Position numbers and translations under genes: made by a program. The notes under the pieces were generated by a model. The model did not search any database, was not told the origin of the DNA, and worked only from the letters and a program-made list of their open reading frames with translations. Below are positions 1 through 12,341 of a stretch of 64,000 nt of DNA, in pieces. Origin of the DNA: Typhlomys cinereus (taxonomy: Eukaryota; Chordata; Mammalia; Rodentia; Platacanthomyidae); the NCBI GenBank assembly GCA_023101885.1, contig JALPQD010000909.1, forward strand, positions 1-64,000. The letters are read 5' to 3'. Positions within the stretch are counted from its first letter, which is position 1. Every line of letters starts with the position of its first letter.

Positions 1-1470
1 TAAGGAGATTAGATATGCAAAGAAGTAGGATGTATAAGCCTGGGATAACTGTGAGCCTGGATAGAAACTTAAGGATCTAGATAGGAGACTTGGTGTGCTT
101 TGAGATTCAGCTGATTTTAGAGGTTGTTACCACTTCAGGGATAACGATGTAGATACAAGGAGTGCGGTAGGTCTAAAAAGGGATTATGGGAAGTGAAGAC
201 CCAGGAAAATGGTATAGAGTGACTTGTAATAACCTGGTTTGAGAATTTTACGCTACAATTGTGAATCTTAAAGGAATAAAAGTTAAACCAGAAACCCATT
301 TGGCATAACATATCTGACAGGTAAAAATTCACAGGTAAATGAATCAATTAAAAAAAAGAAGAATACAAACAGAAAGCAAGAAGTTATGATGACATCCATT
401 GTCCTTTCCAACTTGACCTGGAATGTCTGGTTTTCTTTGCTGCGCAGGTGTAGGAGTGCTGTTGCTTCTGCAGAGTGCTCTCGTGACTGTAGCGTGATGG
501 AGCAGGTGTCCTGTGATGATTGCTGATATTCTCAGGATCCTCCCTTGGGTGTCAATGGTTTGCTAAGTTTGGTGTCTGTGTCCTCTGTGTCCTGCGATTC
601 CTTTGTGTGTAATTATCCAGGGGATGGATACTTGGGAGGTGTTGTGTCCCAGGTGACAGACGTGAAGAGAATGAAGGGTTCTGCTAGTTGGTGTGTAGCA
701 CGGGGTCAGACACAGAGAGAACTGGGAAAGCAGAAGTGCTCAGGAGATGTGAGTGTGCACTAGGGTCTATCTAAGGAACTGTGAGCAGAAAGGGGCAAGG
801 AAAGAAAAGTATTTGGTTTGGCATGGCACATGTGGAGTACCTTTGGAAGGCAAGGGAGGTGAGGAGACAGGAGGGATGCAGCCTGTTTGTTTGCAGCAGA
901 AGTTTCCAAAGGAAGGGTAGCAGTGTCTTCTTGGTTTAGGCACTAATGAAGCTAAGTTGAAAATACACAACTGTCTTGAGTCTCATTTCTCTTGAACATT
1001 TGAGATAAATTTGAATATCTCTTCAGTGAAATTTGTGTGTCTGGGGGTGCAGTATGTGTGTAATTATGTGTCCAATATTTATTTTGAGCCAAATAACTCA
1101 CTCTAGTTTAGCTATGGGTAAGAATCCAGGAGACAGTCTGTGATTATCCATTGCTGTCCAGATTCTTAGTGGTAGGGAAACCAGTGTTTCTAATCCAGGA
1201 TTGATGTTGTGTTTCTTGAGTAGGAAAATGATGGACTAGGAAACATTGCTGGTCAAAGGCCATCAGGTTATCAATGATGTGTGATCTGACGTGTAGATTT
1301 GCTATTGTCTGGAGAGTGTTTCAAGCTGATGAAAGATATTAAAATACTAATTCTCAATGTTAAGGCAAGTGCCAATTGTAAATGTTCTCCATATAAGGAT
1401 ATCACAGTTGGCCAGGCTGGACAAAAAGGTCCTGTTAACATGGCATCATGATTGTCAACTTTAAGAACTG

Positions 1471-1475
<5 letters not shown>
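1..1475. other. No gene recognised
   Basis: Ordinary AT-moderate sequence. I see no exon-like block with convincing splice sites, no long conserved reading frame, and no repeat that I can name. The short reading frames here look like chance. Confidence 0.5.
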
Positions 1476-1476
<1 letters not shown>

Positions 1477-1511
<35 letters not shown>

Positions 1512-1513
1512 AC
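1477..1513. repeat. (AC)n microsatellite
   Basis: A nearly perfect AC dinucleotide run of about 18 units. It creates a spurious Thr/His reading frame that should not be taken as a gene. Confidence 0.95.
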
Positions 1514-2072
1514 ACTGTTGTCCACATTTGGTCCCAGGGTCAAATTCTTACTTTTAGTGTGTGCTTCTCAGTATATGCACCATGGAAGTCAGAGAGGAAT
1601 TTGCCATTTCTAGTCTTTACACAAAGTGCCAGAAATACACCAGATAATACCTATGAATTACTAGGGAAGGATCTGATTTCTCCAGGCACCCAGTTCTGTC
1701 TCAGAAATTATTTCTGCTATCATGCCCGAAGCTCTTTTATTGAAGCTTGCCTACCTCTTCTGATTTAGATTTTTGTCTCTCACTTCATCTCATTTCCAGC
1801 ATGAAACCTTTTGTAATTGTTCTGTACTTGGCTTCAGCGAAGATGTTTCTACATGCTGTTTGACTTCCTGTCATTGGTCCTTCCGTCGAAGGATTCCCCT
1901 CAGTCAGGTTACAGCTTATGGGAACCAGCTCTGGTTTGTGTGGTATTGTGTTTGATTGAGAGTCCATGAAACCCTTGTTGAATCTCCAGTCTTGGTGCAA
2001 TACTTGTGTTACAAGTTGGGCTTTGAGGTGCTGAGGCATGAGGTCCATCACTATGATAGAATGTGGGCCCAT
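1514..2072. other. No gene recognised
   Basis: Unassigned sequence between the microsatellite and the L1 insertion. Short open frames on both strands show no recognisable domain. Confidence 0.45.
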
Positions 2073-2089
2073 AGAAAAAAGGTTAAAGA

Positions 2090-3916
2090 CAGTTCCTCAA
2101 CAGACATCCAAGTCACTGCTACCAACTCTCAACAGTTGGGATCTGGTGAAATTAAAGACTTCTGTTCAGATAAAGGGGTTGTAACACGAGCTCAAAGGCA
2201 ACCCACAGAATGGGAGAAAATCTTCACTAACCACATATCTGATAGAGCTCTATTATCTAGAGTGCACAAAGAACTTAGAAAACTAACACCAAGGAAAAAT
2301 GGCCAATTAAAAAATGGGCCCTGGAACTTAAAGAAACTTTACTAGGGATGAAATTAAAATGTATAACAAATATCTTAAAAAATGCTCCATTCCTTAGCCA
2401 TTAGGGAAATGCAAATCAAAACTTCCCTGAGATATCATCTCACCCCGTCAGGATGACAAAATCCACAATACAAACAACAACAAATGCTGGAGAGGATGTG
2501 GAGAGAGGGGAACTCCCTACATTGTCAGTGGGAATACAGACTCACAGCCACTCTGGCGAGCCGTCTGGAGATTCTTAAAGAAATTAAAGATTGAAATGCC
2601 ATATGACCCTGCGATTCCACTTTTGGGAATAACCCCCCCAAACAGCAAAAATTCACCTCGATAGCACAAGCACGACCATGTTCATAGCAGCACTGTTTAC
2701 AATAGCAAAGTCATGGAATCAACCCAAACGTCCAACAGTTGACGAGTGGATAAGGAAATATGGTACATCTATACAATGGAGTACTACTCAGCCATCAAAA
2801 ATGATGAATTAATGGAATTGCCGGGAAATGGATGGGATTAGAAACAATTATATTGAGTGAAGTATCGCAGACACAGAAAATTAAGCGCCGTATGTATCCC
2901 TAATAGGTGGCTCCTAGTACGAAACCTACATAGAGAACTCAAAGATAAATCTCTGTATAACTACGTAATTACTAAGATTATGAACAGGAGGGATGGGGGA
3001 GGGCCACACCAGTAACGAGAGAGGGGATCATGTTACAGCAGAGAAAATAGGCCACCATCAAGGACTGGAAGTAAGTGATGAGCCATCTGGTTAAGTTCAC
3101 AGACTTTCCTTCCTGATCATTTACAACTGATGGGGTATGATCTTACCAGAAGGGGGGGCATATAGTCTGGCAGATAGATAGTAACCATTTCGCAGATGGG
3201 TGATTGACCCCCCCTCACCGCAGTTTCCTACTTTTATTATATCTACCTTTGAATATACTCTTATAACAAGACTCTAATTTAACAGTTTTTCTCTCTGGCC
3301 AGGGGGTGACATCCAATACCCATCAGGGTGGAGCCAAGGGCATTGCGGAGCAGCAAAATGAAAAAAAAACAAAAACCATAATGCAGAACGTCAGAGACTC
3401 TATATCAATCACCGGGAACTAGGCAGCCTAATTTCTCCCCATCCTGAAACTCAGGGAATTTTGCGGAAGAGGGGGCGGTAAGATTGTTAAAAGCACAAGG
3501 ATGGGAGGAGCAATGATATGCAAGATACTCACACAAGTCAGGGCCGAAGCAGTCATATTTGGACCTTACATGCCCCACGCAATGTCCACTCACTATTGAC
3601 CTCACAAAGTCTAGCATTTGCTAAAGGCACTAGGATCCTGGGAGGCAAGGGATTGACAGCACAATAGTGTTCCTATGCTTAACGGGAACACAGGAAAGGG
3701 TTCTGGAAATGCCACTGGGTCCTTGCACTCATCGGAGAGGAGGACCCAGAGGAGAGCTTGGCATGCACATTAAAGGATGCTCCGGGATGGGAGGGGGGGA
3801 ACTGGGAGATGGGAGGAAAGGGGAGGAGGGGGCACAGAGGGATAGGGGTTGGAGGGAGGGGGGACCGGTGTACCTGTTAAGTTTGTTAATGTGTGGAAAT
3901 AAAAGGAAAAAAAAAA
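2090..3916 (+). mobile_element. 5'-truncated L1 (ORF2 C-terminal end plus 3' UTR)
   Basis: Starts inside L1 ORF2, at the block equivalent to 29,620 in the second L1. It runs through the cysteine-rich ORF2 C-terminus ([13 protein letters not shown] motif), the G-rich polypurine 3' UTR and an A-rich tail. Flanking copies of a 17-bp target-site duplication (2073-2089 and 3917-3933) differ at one base, which proves insertion by target-primed reverse transcription. ORF2 is broken by several indels relative to the 29 kb copy, so the element is dead. Nothing here suggests a host function. Confidence 0.93.
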
Positions 3917-3933
3917 AGAAAAAAGGTTGAAGA

Positions 3934-4770
3934 ACTGAGATCAGGTCTTGCTTCACTATGTGAGGACACAAAACAAAATGCCATGGTAGTGACAAAGCGT
4001 CAGGGTAACTTTGAAAGGATAGTAAGTTTGACACCAATAATCTGAGTTTCCTAGAGATCCCTTGAGAATAGAGAAAAGGAATTTTGAGAACCAAATGTTA
4101 AAACATTTGGATCCAAGTACAACGCGTTCACTGAAGGATTTTGTAGGGTGCCTTTCTAAGCAGAAAGTTCCTGAGTTCAAGCTGTGTTCTTTCCTTGTAG
4201 TTTCCACTGTTGGCCCTGTTACACTGACAGTGGGGAAGGCCCTTGTTATGACTTACTTGACAATGTTCCCAGATGTTTTTGTGTTTAACACTTGTTCCAT
4301 TTTAAAACACTTGGAAAGTGGGGCTGGTTGAAGATCAGGGCAATGCATGTCACCAGCACACTCCTGCTCCCACCACCGACCAGAGGCCACTTCTGCCATC
4401 GTCCTGTTCTTCTGCTGTGTCCCTAAAAGGGAAAGCACAAAACCTTTCTCTTTGAAGTTGCATCTTAGTAAACATTTGGTCTCAGTGAGGAAAAACTTAG
4501 CACACTCATTTAAACTAACAGGACCTCTGTGGATTGTTGGCAGCCGGGTCTGCACTGTTACTTCTATGATGTCACAAGGGACCATTGTGAGTTATCATGC
4601 AGGTTTGGTCATAGAGTGTAGTGGCTGAGGCCATTTTTGTCCTTCGATGCAGATAACTGAATGGTGGTGATCTGTGTGACTTGGACTTTTGCTATATTTT
4701 CTGGGAATCTGATGGTGATCTAACTGAATTCCGCAGAGTGAGTATGTATTACAAGCTGTAGTTTTATTGG
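3934..4770. other. No gene recognised
   Basis: Unique-looking sequence after the L1 target-site duplication. Frames of 83-121 codons exist on both strands, but they lack recognisable motifs and overlap each other. Confidence 0.4.
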
Positions 4771-4774
4771 TAGG

Positions 4775-5335
4775 TTTTAGTTTTTTATTTTTAAATTTTT
4801 ATTTATTTTTGTTACACATTTTGCCTAGTATACAAGCTCAACATACCCCAGACTTTTTGTCCCTCCCTTTCCCTTTCTCCCCATTACCCCCATTCTACTC
4901 CACTTTTTCTACTTTTCTTCTCCTTCACCTCTTTTCTTCCCTCCTCCTCTCTTGGTGCTTCCTGCTTTTTACCTCCCACTCTGAGAGCATGTTTATATGG
5001 ACACTGAATTTCTGTCTGAGTTATCTACACTAGCAAGGGTTCAGAACTTAGTGGTATAGCTTGGGGTCCCTCTTGGGATGCCCTCTAGTATGGGAACTCT
5101 ATATGACTGTTTAACCCCTTGCCTCTAAGGATCCTACTGCCTGAAGCCTTCTCCCCTATGATCCTGCTAGACTTTGGGGGATTGTTGAAATGTCAGCCAT
5201 TGTGCAGGTCAGGCAAGGTCCAATCACATTGTGGCTATATCCTGGTTTCTGCAGCCCTGACTTGTGCGGAGTATCTTGTTTATGTTGGGTCTCCCCATCT
5301 TTTATTCTTTTAGTGTTTTATACAGGAAGATAATG
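4775..5335 (-). mobile_element. Old L1 3' UTR remnant
   Basis: On the plus strand this begins with a T-rich stretch (the element's poly(A)), then a pyrimidine-rich tract (the reverse of the L1 polypurine tract). It then shows the block containing CTAGACTTTGGGGG...CAGCCATTGTGCAGG, which recurs at 6.3 kb and, in younger form, at 19.6 kb. Orientation is therefore minus. It is more diverged than the 19 kb and 29 kb L1 copies. Confidence 0.75.
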
Positions 5336-5552
5336 AATTTTGTCACACCCAGTCCATTTATTATTACTCAATTCCATACCCCCTTTTTCCAGTTCGCTTC
5401 TGCTTTCATATCTTTCTTTGTGTTTGGCCCACGAGTTTCCTCTACATTGTCTTTAATGACCTGTGCCAAACATTTGCTAGAATATGGATCACAGACATGC
5501 TGTTTGCAACACTCAGAGAATTTCTGTAATGAAGAATGAGTTCTCAGGTAAC

Positions 5553-5622
5553 CTTTCTGTTGTTCTTGGTGTTGAACCTCAAAACATTGAGCACTCTATG
5601 ACTGAACTACATTCCTAGCCTA
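5553..5622 (-). repeat. ID-type SINE fragment
   Basis: The reverse complement reads as a tRNA-Ala-derived ID head: GGCTAGGAATGTAGTTCAGT followed by a TAGAGTGCTCAA block and a GGTTCAA box-B-like motif. No poly(A) tail is obvious. Confidence 0.65.
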
Positions 5623-5624
5623 AA

Positions 5625-6060
5625 ACAATATTTTATAATTTTTTCTTTAGCTTTTAGCACATGTACTTATCTTTATTCTTTTAGCAGTTCATACATGAAT
5701 GTAATGCAAACAGCATGTCTACAATCCATGTTCTACACCACAGTTTACTGCTCCTTCTTTTTGATGTTTGAGATAGTATCCTTACAGGTAATACTGAATA
5801 CCTTGCAGCACCCTCTCTACTAGAGTCTGTGCCTTGCTCTTCCATAGGTTCTTGGTCTGGTTTCCAGCTCTCTTAGTGGGATTGCTGTTGAAAAATACCT
5901 TGAATCTAAGCACAAAGCTGTTGGTTTTCTACTTGACACTGTTGCCAGTGTTCACTGATGGTTGTCTCTTGACAAGGAGGTATTGCAGCTTGTAGCTTTC
6001 ACACTTTGATGTGACTTTTGAGTGTTTTTTCTCCATGTAGGTTGCATAGTACTTTCTATA
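5625..6060. other. No gene recognised
   Basis: AT-rich sequence, possibly a diverged repeat. No exon signals are seen. Confidence 0.4.
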
Positions 6061-6159
6061 TGAAATTTTTATACAAATTTTTAACATAAAAATGTAATTT
6101 AATAAAATTATTTTTCTCTCACATTTTATTTCTTCCCAGTCATCTAAGTTCAATAGGCA

Positions 6160-7640
6160 CCTCCATCCTTTCTCTCTCTCCTCCCTCCAAAGTTGTCCCC
6201 CCTTGCACTCTCCACCCTTTCCCCCTTCTTGGGCTCCTCATTAAAGTGGGAACTCTATTATGACTGTTTAATCCATGCCTCAAAGGATACTAATGCCTGG
6301 AGCCTTCTCCCTTGTGATCCATGTTAGACTTTGGGGGTCATTGACATGTCAGCCATTGTGCAGGTCAGGCAAAGTCCAATTCTGGCTGCTGCAGCACTAA
6401 CTTGTGTGGAGTATCTTGCACATCACTGTTCCTCCCCATCTTTAGGCTGTTACAATCTTGCCACCCCCTGTTCTGCAAGATGAGGAGAGATTTGGCTGGT
6501 CTGGTTCCAGGTGATTAATGTAGGATCTTTGGTGTTCTGAATTATGGTTTGTTGTTGTTTGTAGTTTTGCTTTCTTTGCATGGTGACAAGTAGGGTCAAG
6601 TTTTAATCCACTGGTCCCTGGCAGACTTTTTGTAAATGAAATATGAAACTTTTTTATGAAACTTATTTATATGAAAATTTTAAGTTTTTGATTGAATTCC
6701 TGATTGGTATCCAAGGTTACCTCCTAACCAAAGAGAAAAGACGTTTCAATGAAGATCTTAATATAAGAGGAGACTCAAAGGTAGATGGAAGAATAGGAGT
6801 AGGACACAGCAGTGTGTGTGTGGGGGGTCATTGTCCCATTTGCTGGATGGTTACCGTCTATCTGCCAGTCCCTACCCTCCCTGATCAGTGAGAACAAACC
6901 TGTCCAGTCACAAGTGACCAGGAAGGAAAGTGAGAGTGAGCTTCACCAGATGTCTCCCTACTTACGTGCAATACTTGATGGTGACCTATTTCTCTGCTGA
7001 AGCATGATCCCCTATTTCCTTTTTATGAGGGGCCCAATCCCCTTCCCTCCTGTTTATAATCTTTGTGATTACAGTGGGTATTACAGAGCTTTATCTTTGA
7101 ATATGTCATAAAGTGATTTTGGAACTAGGATCCACCTATTAGGGAGTATGTACATCCCTAGCCATCAGGGAATTGAAATCAAATCTTCCCCGAGATATTA
7201 TTTCACCTAGGTCAAGATGGCAAAATTCCATAATACAAACAACAAATGCTGGAGAGGATGTGAAGAGAAGGGAACTCATAGGTTGCTGGTGGGAATGCAG
7301 GATTGCCTTTCCCCTGGTTTACAATCTCTTTATCTGAGCAGAAGGTGTTTAATTTCATAAGATCCCATTTGTTGAGTGTTGGTTCTAGTGTCTGTGCTAT
7401 TGGATTTCTGTTTAGGAACTGCTGGCCTAGCCCAATCAGCTAGAGGGAGTTCCCTACTCTTTCTACTATAGTTTTTATAGTCTCTGGCCTAATATTAAGG
7501 CCATTGAACTATTTTGAATAAATTTTTGTGCATGGTGACAAGGGTCAAGTTTAATCCTCTGGCCCCTGGTAGACTTTTTGTATATGAAATATGAAACTTT
7601 TTTATATGAAACTGATTTCTATGAAAATTTTTAAGTAACT
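6160..7640 (-). mobile_element. Rearranged old L1 (minus strand) with an internal inverted block
   Basis: Read on the minus strand, this region carries L1 pieces out of order. 6160-6578 is distal 3' UTR. 6578-6695 is an ORF2 piece that recurs at 7537-7640. 6700-7148 is proximal 3' UTR up to the ORF2 end. 7149-7308 is ORF2 in the opposite (plus) orientation, carrying the SLAIRE-type and ORF2 C-terminal blocks. 7309-7640 is upstream ORF2 again on minus. The inversion resembles twin-priming, but the duplicated block means more than one event or insertion is involved. Confidence 0.7.
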
Positions 7641-7644
7641 TCTT

Positions 7645-8742
7645 CTTGAACTTTTGGTCCCAGGGAGGAGAAAATTGACAAATATACACCATAGATCAAA
7701 AGTAGTGCCATGCGTGTTGCTGCCAGCTGTGTTTGTTACTTCTTTCTTAGACCTCACAAGGAGCCACTACCAGGAGTTACAGATGCTGGTCATATACTGT
7801 ACTGGTTGGCAATAGCTTTGTCCTTTGCTGCAGCGCTGAATCTGTGGCACTGAAAGTTGGTTATTGTCTGAATTTGGAATCTGGGGTGATCTCCTCAAAT
7901 TAAACATAATGCACATGTTCCCCAACTGTTCTGTATTTTAGGTTTGATTTAATTCTTTTAAAATTTCATTTTCATTATAATTAGGTTTTGGGTTGAGCCC
8001 TTTCATTGTCATTAAGGCTCCAGCAGATTCTTTTTTAAGAATTCAATTTGCTTTCCTTTGGTTAAGTCTTTTGTTAGCTTCAGTTTCTCATCTGTGTTAA
8101 CTGGGCTACATGAGGAATGGCATCATGGCATGTGCATGCATGCACTTCATGTCCTTGAATCCTTTCAATCGTTGTGGCATAGTCTTATTATTGAGATTTC
8201 TATTGTCTGGAGTCTGATGATATTGTCTTTATACAGGAGTTGGGCTCGTCTCCTTGGAATGTGCAGGATTATTTTTGGATTGTGGGTTTGTTCATCTCTA
8301 AAGATAACAGATTTCATTGGTGAATTGTCTCTTTATTGTATTACAGTTTGTTTTGTTCTGCTTTTTAAAGACATTTTAATATGAAGACTTTTTTCTCCTT
8401 GTGTCCTACTGATCAGACTTCTTTTTGTTCTTATGATCATTTTGGATGGTTTGTCTTTCTGTTAAGTATTGGGAGGACATATTTGTAGAAACTCATCCAT
8501 CTCTATCAGACTTTCCAATTCACTGAACATGTTTTCAAGCTGTTCCCTAGTGACCTTGTGGATATTCTGGTTAAACATCCTATGGTGTGCTCTTTTATCT
8601 CAGTGTCAGCAACACCTATTTTTTTACTGATTCATTTTGCTAATTATATGCTAATCTCATCCCTTGCTTTCCATGACTTCTCCTCTTCCTTTGGTAGGTG
8701 GTTTGTTGCTGAATATTTCCAGCCATAGTAAGGGTGTGGAAC
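7645..8742. other. No gene recognised upstream of the kinase pseudogene
   Basis: T-rich sequence, probably partly old LINE-derived. No CpG island, TATA-proximal structure or coding exon can be assigned. If the kinase copy was ever expressed, its promoter would lie here, but nothing identifies it. Confidence 0.4.
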
Positions 8743-10430
8743 ATGGAGAGAGACGACAAGGACAGCTGTTTAGAGGAGGAATCAGTCACTGACCACTATT
8801 ACATCGTGACAACCCTTGGACAAGGGAGTTTTGGAAAAGTTAACCTGGCCCGTCACTTAGTAACAGACACACGCGTGGCAGTAAAAACTATTGTGAAGGA
8901 GCAGGAGAACACCTTGTTGATACCATTAGAAGTAGAAATACTCAAAACCCTAAATCACCCCAACATTGTGAGGCTGTGGCAGATCATCTATACGAAGGAT
9001 ACCATCAACCTGGTTACCGAGTTTTGTGCAGGTGGAGAACTCTACTCCAGGATAGTTGGAACAGGATTCTTAGATGAAACAGAAGCAAAGAAAATATTTA
9101 AACAGTTAGCAGCCGCAGTGAGGTATTGCCATGGCAAGGGCATTGCCCACAGGGACATCAAGCCTGAAAATATTTTGGTTGATACCCATGGAAACATCAA
9201 ACTCAGTGACTTTGGCATAAGCCGAAGAGTGGCCATGGGAGAGAAGTTGAAAGATTTCTGTGGAACTTTACCATACTGTGCCCCCGAACTCTTCCAGGAT
9301 AAAGAATATGATGGGCTTGCCGTGGATGTTTGGAGTTCGGGGGTGGTGTTAATTTTATGGTGACGGGTTGCCTCCCCTTCCCGGGTGACTGTTATGAAGA
9401 ATTAAAGGAGCAGGTTTTAGCTGCCAGGTTTTCCATCCAATTTAACCTGTCCCCTAACCTTTGGTTGGTTATAAAGAACCTTTTGACTGTAGACCCAGGA
9501 GAGAGGCCAACTATAGAACATGTCATGGGCCTTCGTTGGCTAGGGGAAGATGATGAAGTCCCCGTTGATTATACTGCAGATAACCTTCACAGGATACCAG
9601 ATCCTCACATCATTCTTCGCATGGGAAGCATGGGATATAGCCCACAGAAGATAAGGGAAGCTTTAAACAATAATTGCTTTAATGCAACATGGCATTATAT
9701 TTAATATTGAAGTACCAGGGCAGGAACACCACAGTGAAACCTGGGCAGCTGGGTGGATCCCTGATCCCTTCACTTCACCCTTCCTTCCCCGTGACCCTAA
9801 GGAAGGGAACCAGCCTGCCTACCCTTCCTACCTTCCCTTTTCCTGCTCCACCCAACCTTCTCAGTGGTGAGATCAGTGGAAGAAGGCTCAGCCTGCCTCC
9901 TACCCTGTGTTCTTGAAGAGGAAATGCCATCTAAAAGCCTCTCTCCTTCGTGAAGAAACAGCTGATAGCTCTTCGGGTGAGTCATCACAGAGCACCGCCA
10001 CAGATTCCTCCTCAATGGACTCTTCAAGAGACAGCTCATGGCTGGAGGACTCTTCTGGGGAGGAGCCTGAGACTCAGGATGAGCCCAGTGTCGCCATGAT
10101 CATCAGCATGGCCACAGCCTCACAGGGGATGATTCTGCTCCCAGCCCCAGAGCTGAAGTTCTGGCGATTCCACAAGCAGCCAGCAAAGTAGCCTCAGTTC
10201 AATGTCCTTAGGGACGTCCAGTCTGGAAAACAGCAGAGCTCCTAGAAGATCATCAATCAGGGGCTGGAAAGGTGTGAAAAGGCGTATTGCCAATTTTTTT
10301 CTGAATCTTTGTTGCTGTGTGCCACGGAAAAACAGGTGTTGCCTTCTGAGGACCAAAATCCCGCCTTCAAATGAAGAGGTGTATACACAGCAGCAGATAT
10401 GGGTAGGTGGTAGATCAAAGTACCCTTCTG
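8743..10430 (+). pseudogene. Sperm-motility-kinase-like (Smok/MARK-type) Ser/Thr kinase, frame-broken
   Basis: An intronless kinase reading frame starting at the ATG at 8743. The catalytic domain is easy to read: Gly loop GQGSFGKV, AVKTI lysine, HRDIKPEN catalytic loop, DFGISRR magnesium loop and CAPELF. This order, followed by a UBA-like segment (MGYSPQKIREALN) and a Ser-rich tail, is that of the AMPK-related MARK/Smok family; Smok genes are testis-expressed in rodents. The first frame ends at a TGA at 9361-9363. The expected continuation resumes in another frame from about 9351, consistent with loss of one base. A second shift lies near 9685-9690, inside the UBA end, and further breaks fall at about 9910 and 10,195. 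The last segment encodes a basic, Cys-rich LCCCVPRK patch like the C-terminal tails of some Smok-like proteins. Catalytic residues are intact, so it is either a young pseudogene or a gene with assembly indels. I cannot tell which Smok paralogue it is. Confidence 0.82.
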
Positions 10431-10599
10431 TGTTTTATTTCTCTGTGCTTTTCAATATATCCATTTTAGTTAGAAATAATACCTATATACTTGTTGGGAA
10501 GTGCTTCTTTACTTATCTAACAGCTTATGAAACAAATTCTATAACATCTCTTATTTGGATCCAGAGAAGTTTGGAATCAAAGTAGGGAGTAAATAGGCA

Positions 10600-10918
10600 G
10601 GATTCAAGGCTGTGTGTCCAAGAGTACTTGCCAAGTAAGCAGAAGGCCTGAATTTTGGACTCTTTCCACCAATGTCAAAACCAGATGTGACTAGAGTACC
10701 AGAACCTTAAGAAAGGGGAGGGTGGAGGACAGAGTCAGAAGGATTTGTGGGGGCTTGCTTTTGATCAGCTTAATCAAGGTCCAATTTCAATAAGACACTG
10801 TGTGTCAAAGCGCTGAATCTGAGAGCATTAGAGGAAGACCCTGCTGTCCTCTCTGCCTCTCTTGGGATGGGCACACCAAGTACACATGTGCACTCACATG
10901 CATATAGTCTGTAGTAAA
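10600..10918 (+). repeat. Old B2/B3-like SINE
   Basis: A diverged tRNA-type SINE: AAGAGTACTTGCCAAGTAAGC head, a middle resembling B3-type SINEs, and a short CA/CATG-rich end. The boundaries are approximate. Confidence 0.5.
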
Positions 10919-11555
10919 AGAAAACCAAGGCAAGAATTTGACAGCAGAAACTGGGTCCAGAGAGTGGGAAAGACTGGAGAGTAGGACTGGCGATAGGGCC
11001 TGGGGTAAGATCTACCTATAGGGCAAGGACAGTCAGAGTTTTGCCCTGGGTTGTCATTGTCACTAAGAGTTTATCCTTGATCTGTTTGCTCTCAAGTGTT
11101 GGGGGAGACCCACATCCCTAGTGATTGACACTAGGGAGGGGCCCGGCCTGACTTGCATGAGGACAGCCACAGGAGAGCCAGGCCTGAAATACAAGTGGCT
11201 TTGGCCCAACTGGCCTGGATTCTTCCTTGTACACACAAGTAAGTATGTGCATTGTTACTCACTTCTCCACACTCAATCCCAATCCCTCCCAAATTATCAG
11301 AATGCTGATTTCCTTCAAAAGCATCATTCACCGAGTTGTCATGGATCTTAAAGGATTCTCAAAGTTACTTTGGGAAAACCATCTCTATCTATACTGGGGA
11401 AAAGTCACAAACTTGCATTTTTCCAGAAGGAGTCTGCTTTCTTATCAGTCCCTTCCTGTTTCTAAGACAGGGAAGAAGGTGGTCTACTTGGGGTATTGGT
11501 ATGTGGCAATGAGCCTTATCCCTACCTATCCAATGGAGGTTAGTATGAGAGACAA
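10919..11555. other. No gene recognised
   Basis: Unassigned sequence between the SINE and an LTR. A GT-type donor-like site exists near 11,238, but no matching acceptor or conserved frame was seen. Confidence 0.4.
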
Positions 11556-11559
11556 TGCA

Positions 11560-11995
11560 GATGTTGGGTGTTGCAGTTCGCCTGCATGGTTGCTGATAAA
11601 TGACCATCAAACGGCTTAAGGGAACAAGGGTTTATTTTCTCTTATAATTCCTGATTACAATTCTCAGTCCAGCTTGATGGGAGAACACGCACCAACACCA
11701 GGGCCAAGGGAACTGGCCACACTACCACCACATAATAGCTGAGATGGACAATCCTTACTTGCCAGACCAGCATGTCTGACCAAGTGAACAGAAGGTTGCC
11801 AATTCTCTCAACCAGCTTTCCGTGATTTATTTCAGGGCCTAGTCCTACCCACTATGGGCTGGGCCTTTCCCAGCAGCTAGACAATCTCCTGCGGTTTGCT
11901 CTGGGCCTAACTCAACCACTAATTCTCTACAGATGTGCCCAGAGCTCAAACCCTCAGCCATCAAGTTGACACCTGTGCTTAACTGACATCAGGGA
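11560..11995 (-). mobile_element. Solo MaLR-type LTR, copy 1
   Basis: Nearly the same sequence recurs at 25,553 and, inverted, at 27,688. The reverse complement starts near a GTGTCAACTTGA block and ends with an A-rich signal followed by GCTGCAACA-type sequence. This layout is typical of mammalian MaLR LTRs (the ORR1/MT style). No internal region is attached. Confidence 0.7.
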
Positions 11996-12044
11996 TCCTG
12001 GTGGGGCTCATTGGCAGAATGGACTTTTGGCTTCATTTTCCAGG

Positions 12045-12201
12045 GCTCAAATCGGAAGAGGAAACTGCGAGTCCAGGACTTGTGGGACATTACATGAGCA
12101 AATATTGGGAGCTCTGCTCTTGGGGTTTCTCCAAGGACATCAACCTCCCTTACTCTCTAATGATGTCTCTTCTTATCTACCAACCCTGGTGCCTCTCCAT
12201 G
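12045..12201 (+). other. Exon-like block, unit A (first)
   Basis: Bounded by a TTTTCCAG acceptor-like site and a CCATG/GTAAGT donor-like site. The same layout is kept in unit B at about 17,818-17,985 with its own GTAAGG donor. Unit A is open in more than one frame, while the unit B copy has stops and indels. I do not recognise the protein. It could be a relic exon of a duplicated gene or a non-coding exon. Confidence 0.35.
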
Positions 12202-12341
12202 GTAAGTCACCAGCAGCATAGTGAACCTACGTCTCAGATGCCAATATCAGTTAATAGTTTTACTCTGTCCTTTTGTTTGAGTGAATTTCCCCTGAGGCAA
12301 ACACCAATTGTGAGGTGTATCATCTTTCTTCCCAAGGCTGC

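Noticed and set aside
1448..1768. His/Thr-repeat protein
   Set aside because: The frame is created by the (AC)n microsatellite.
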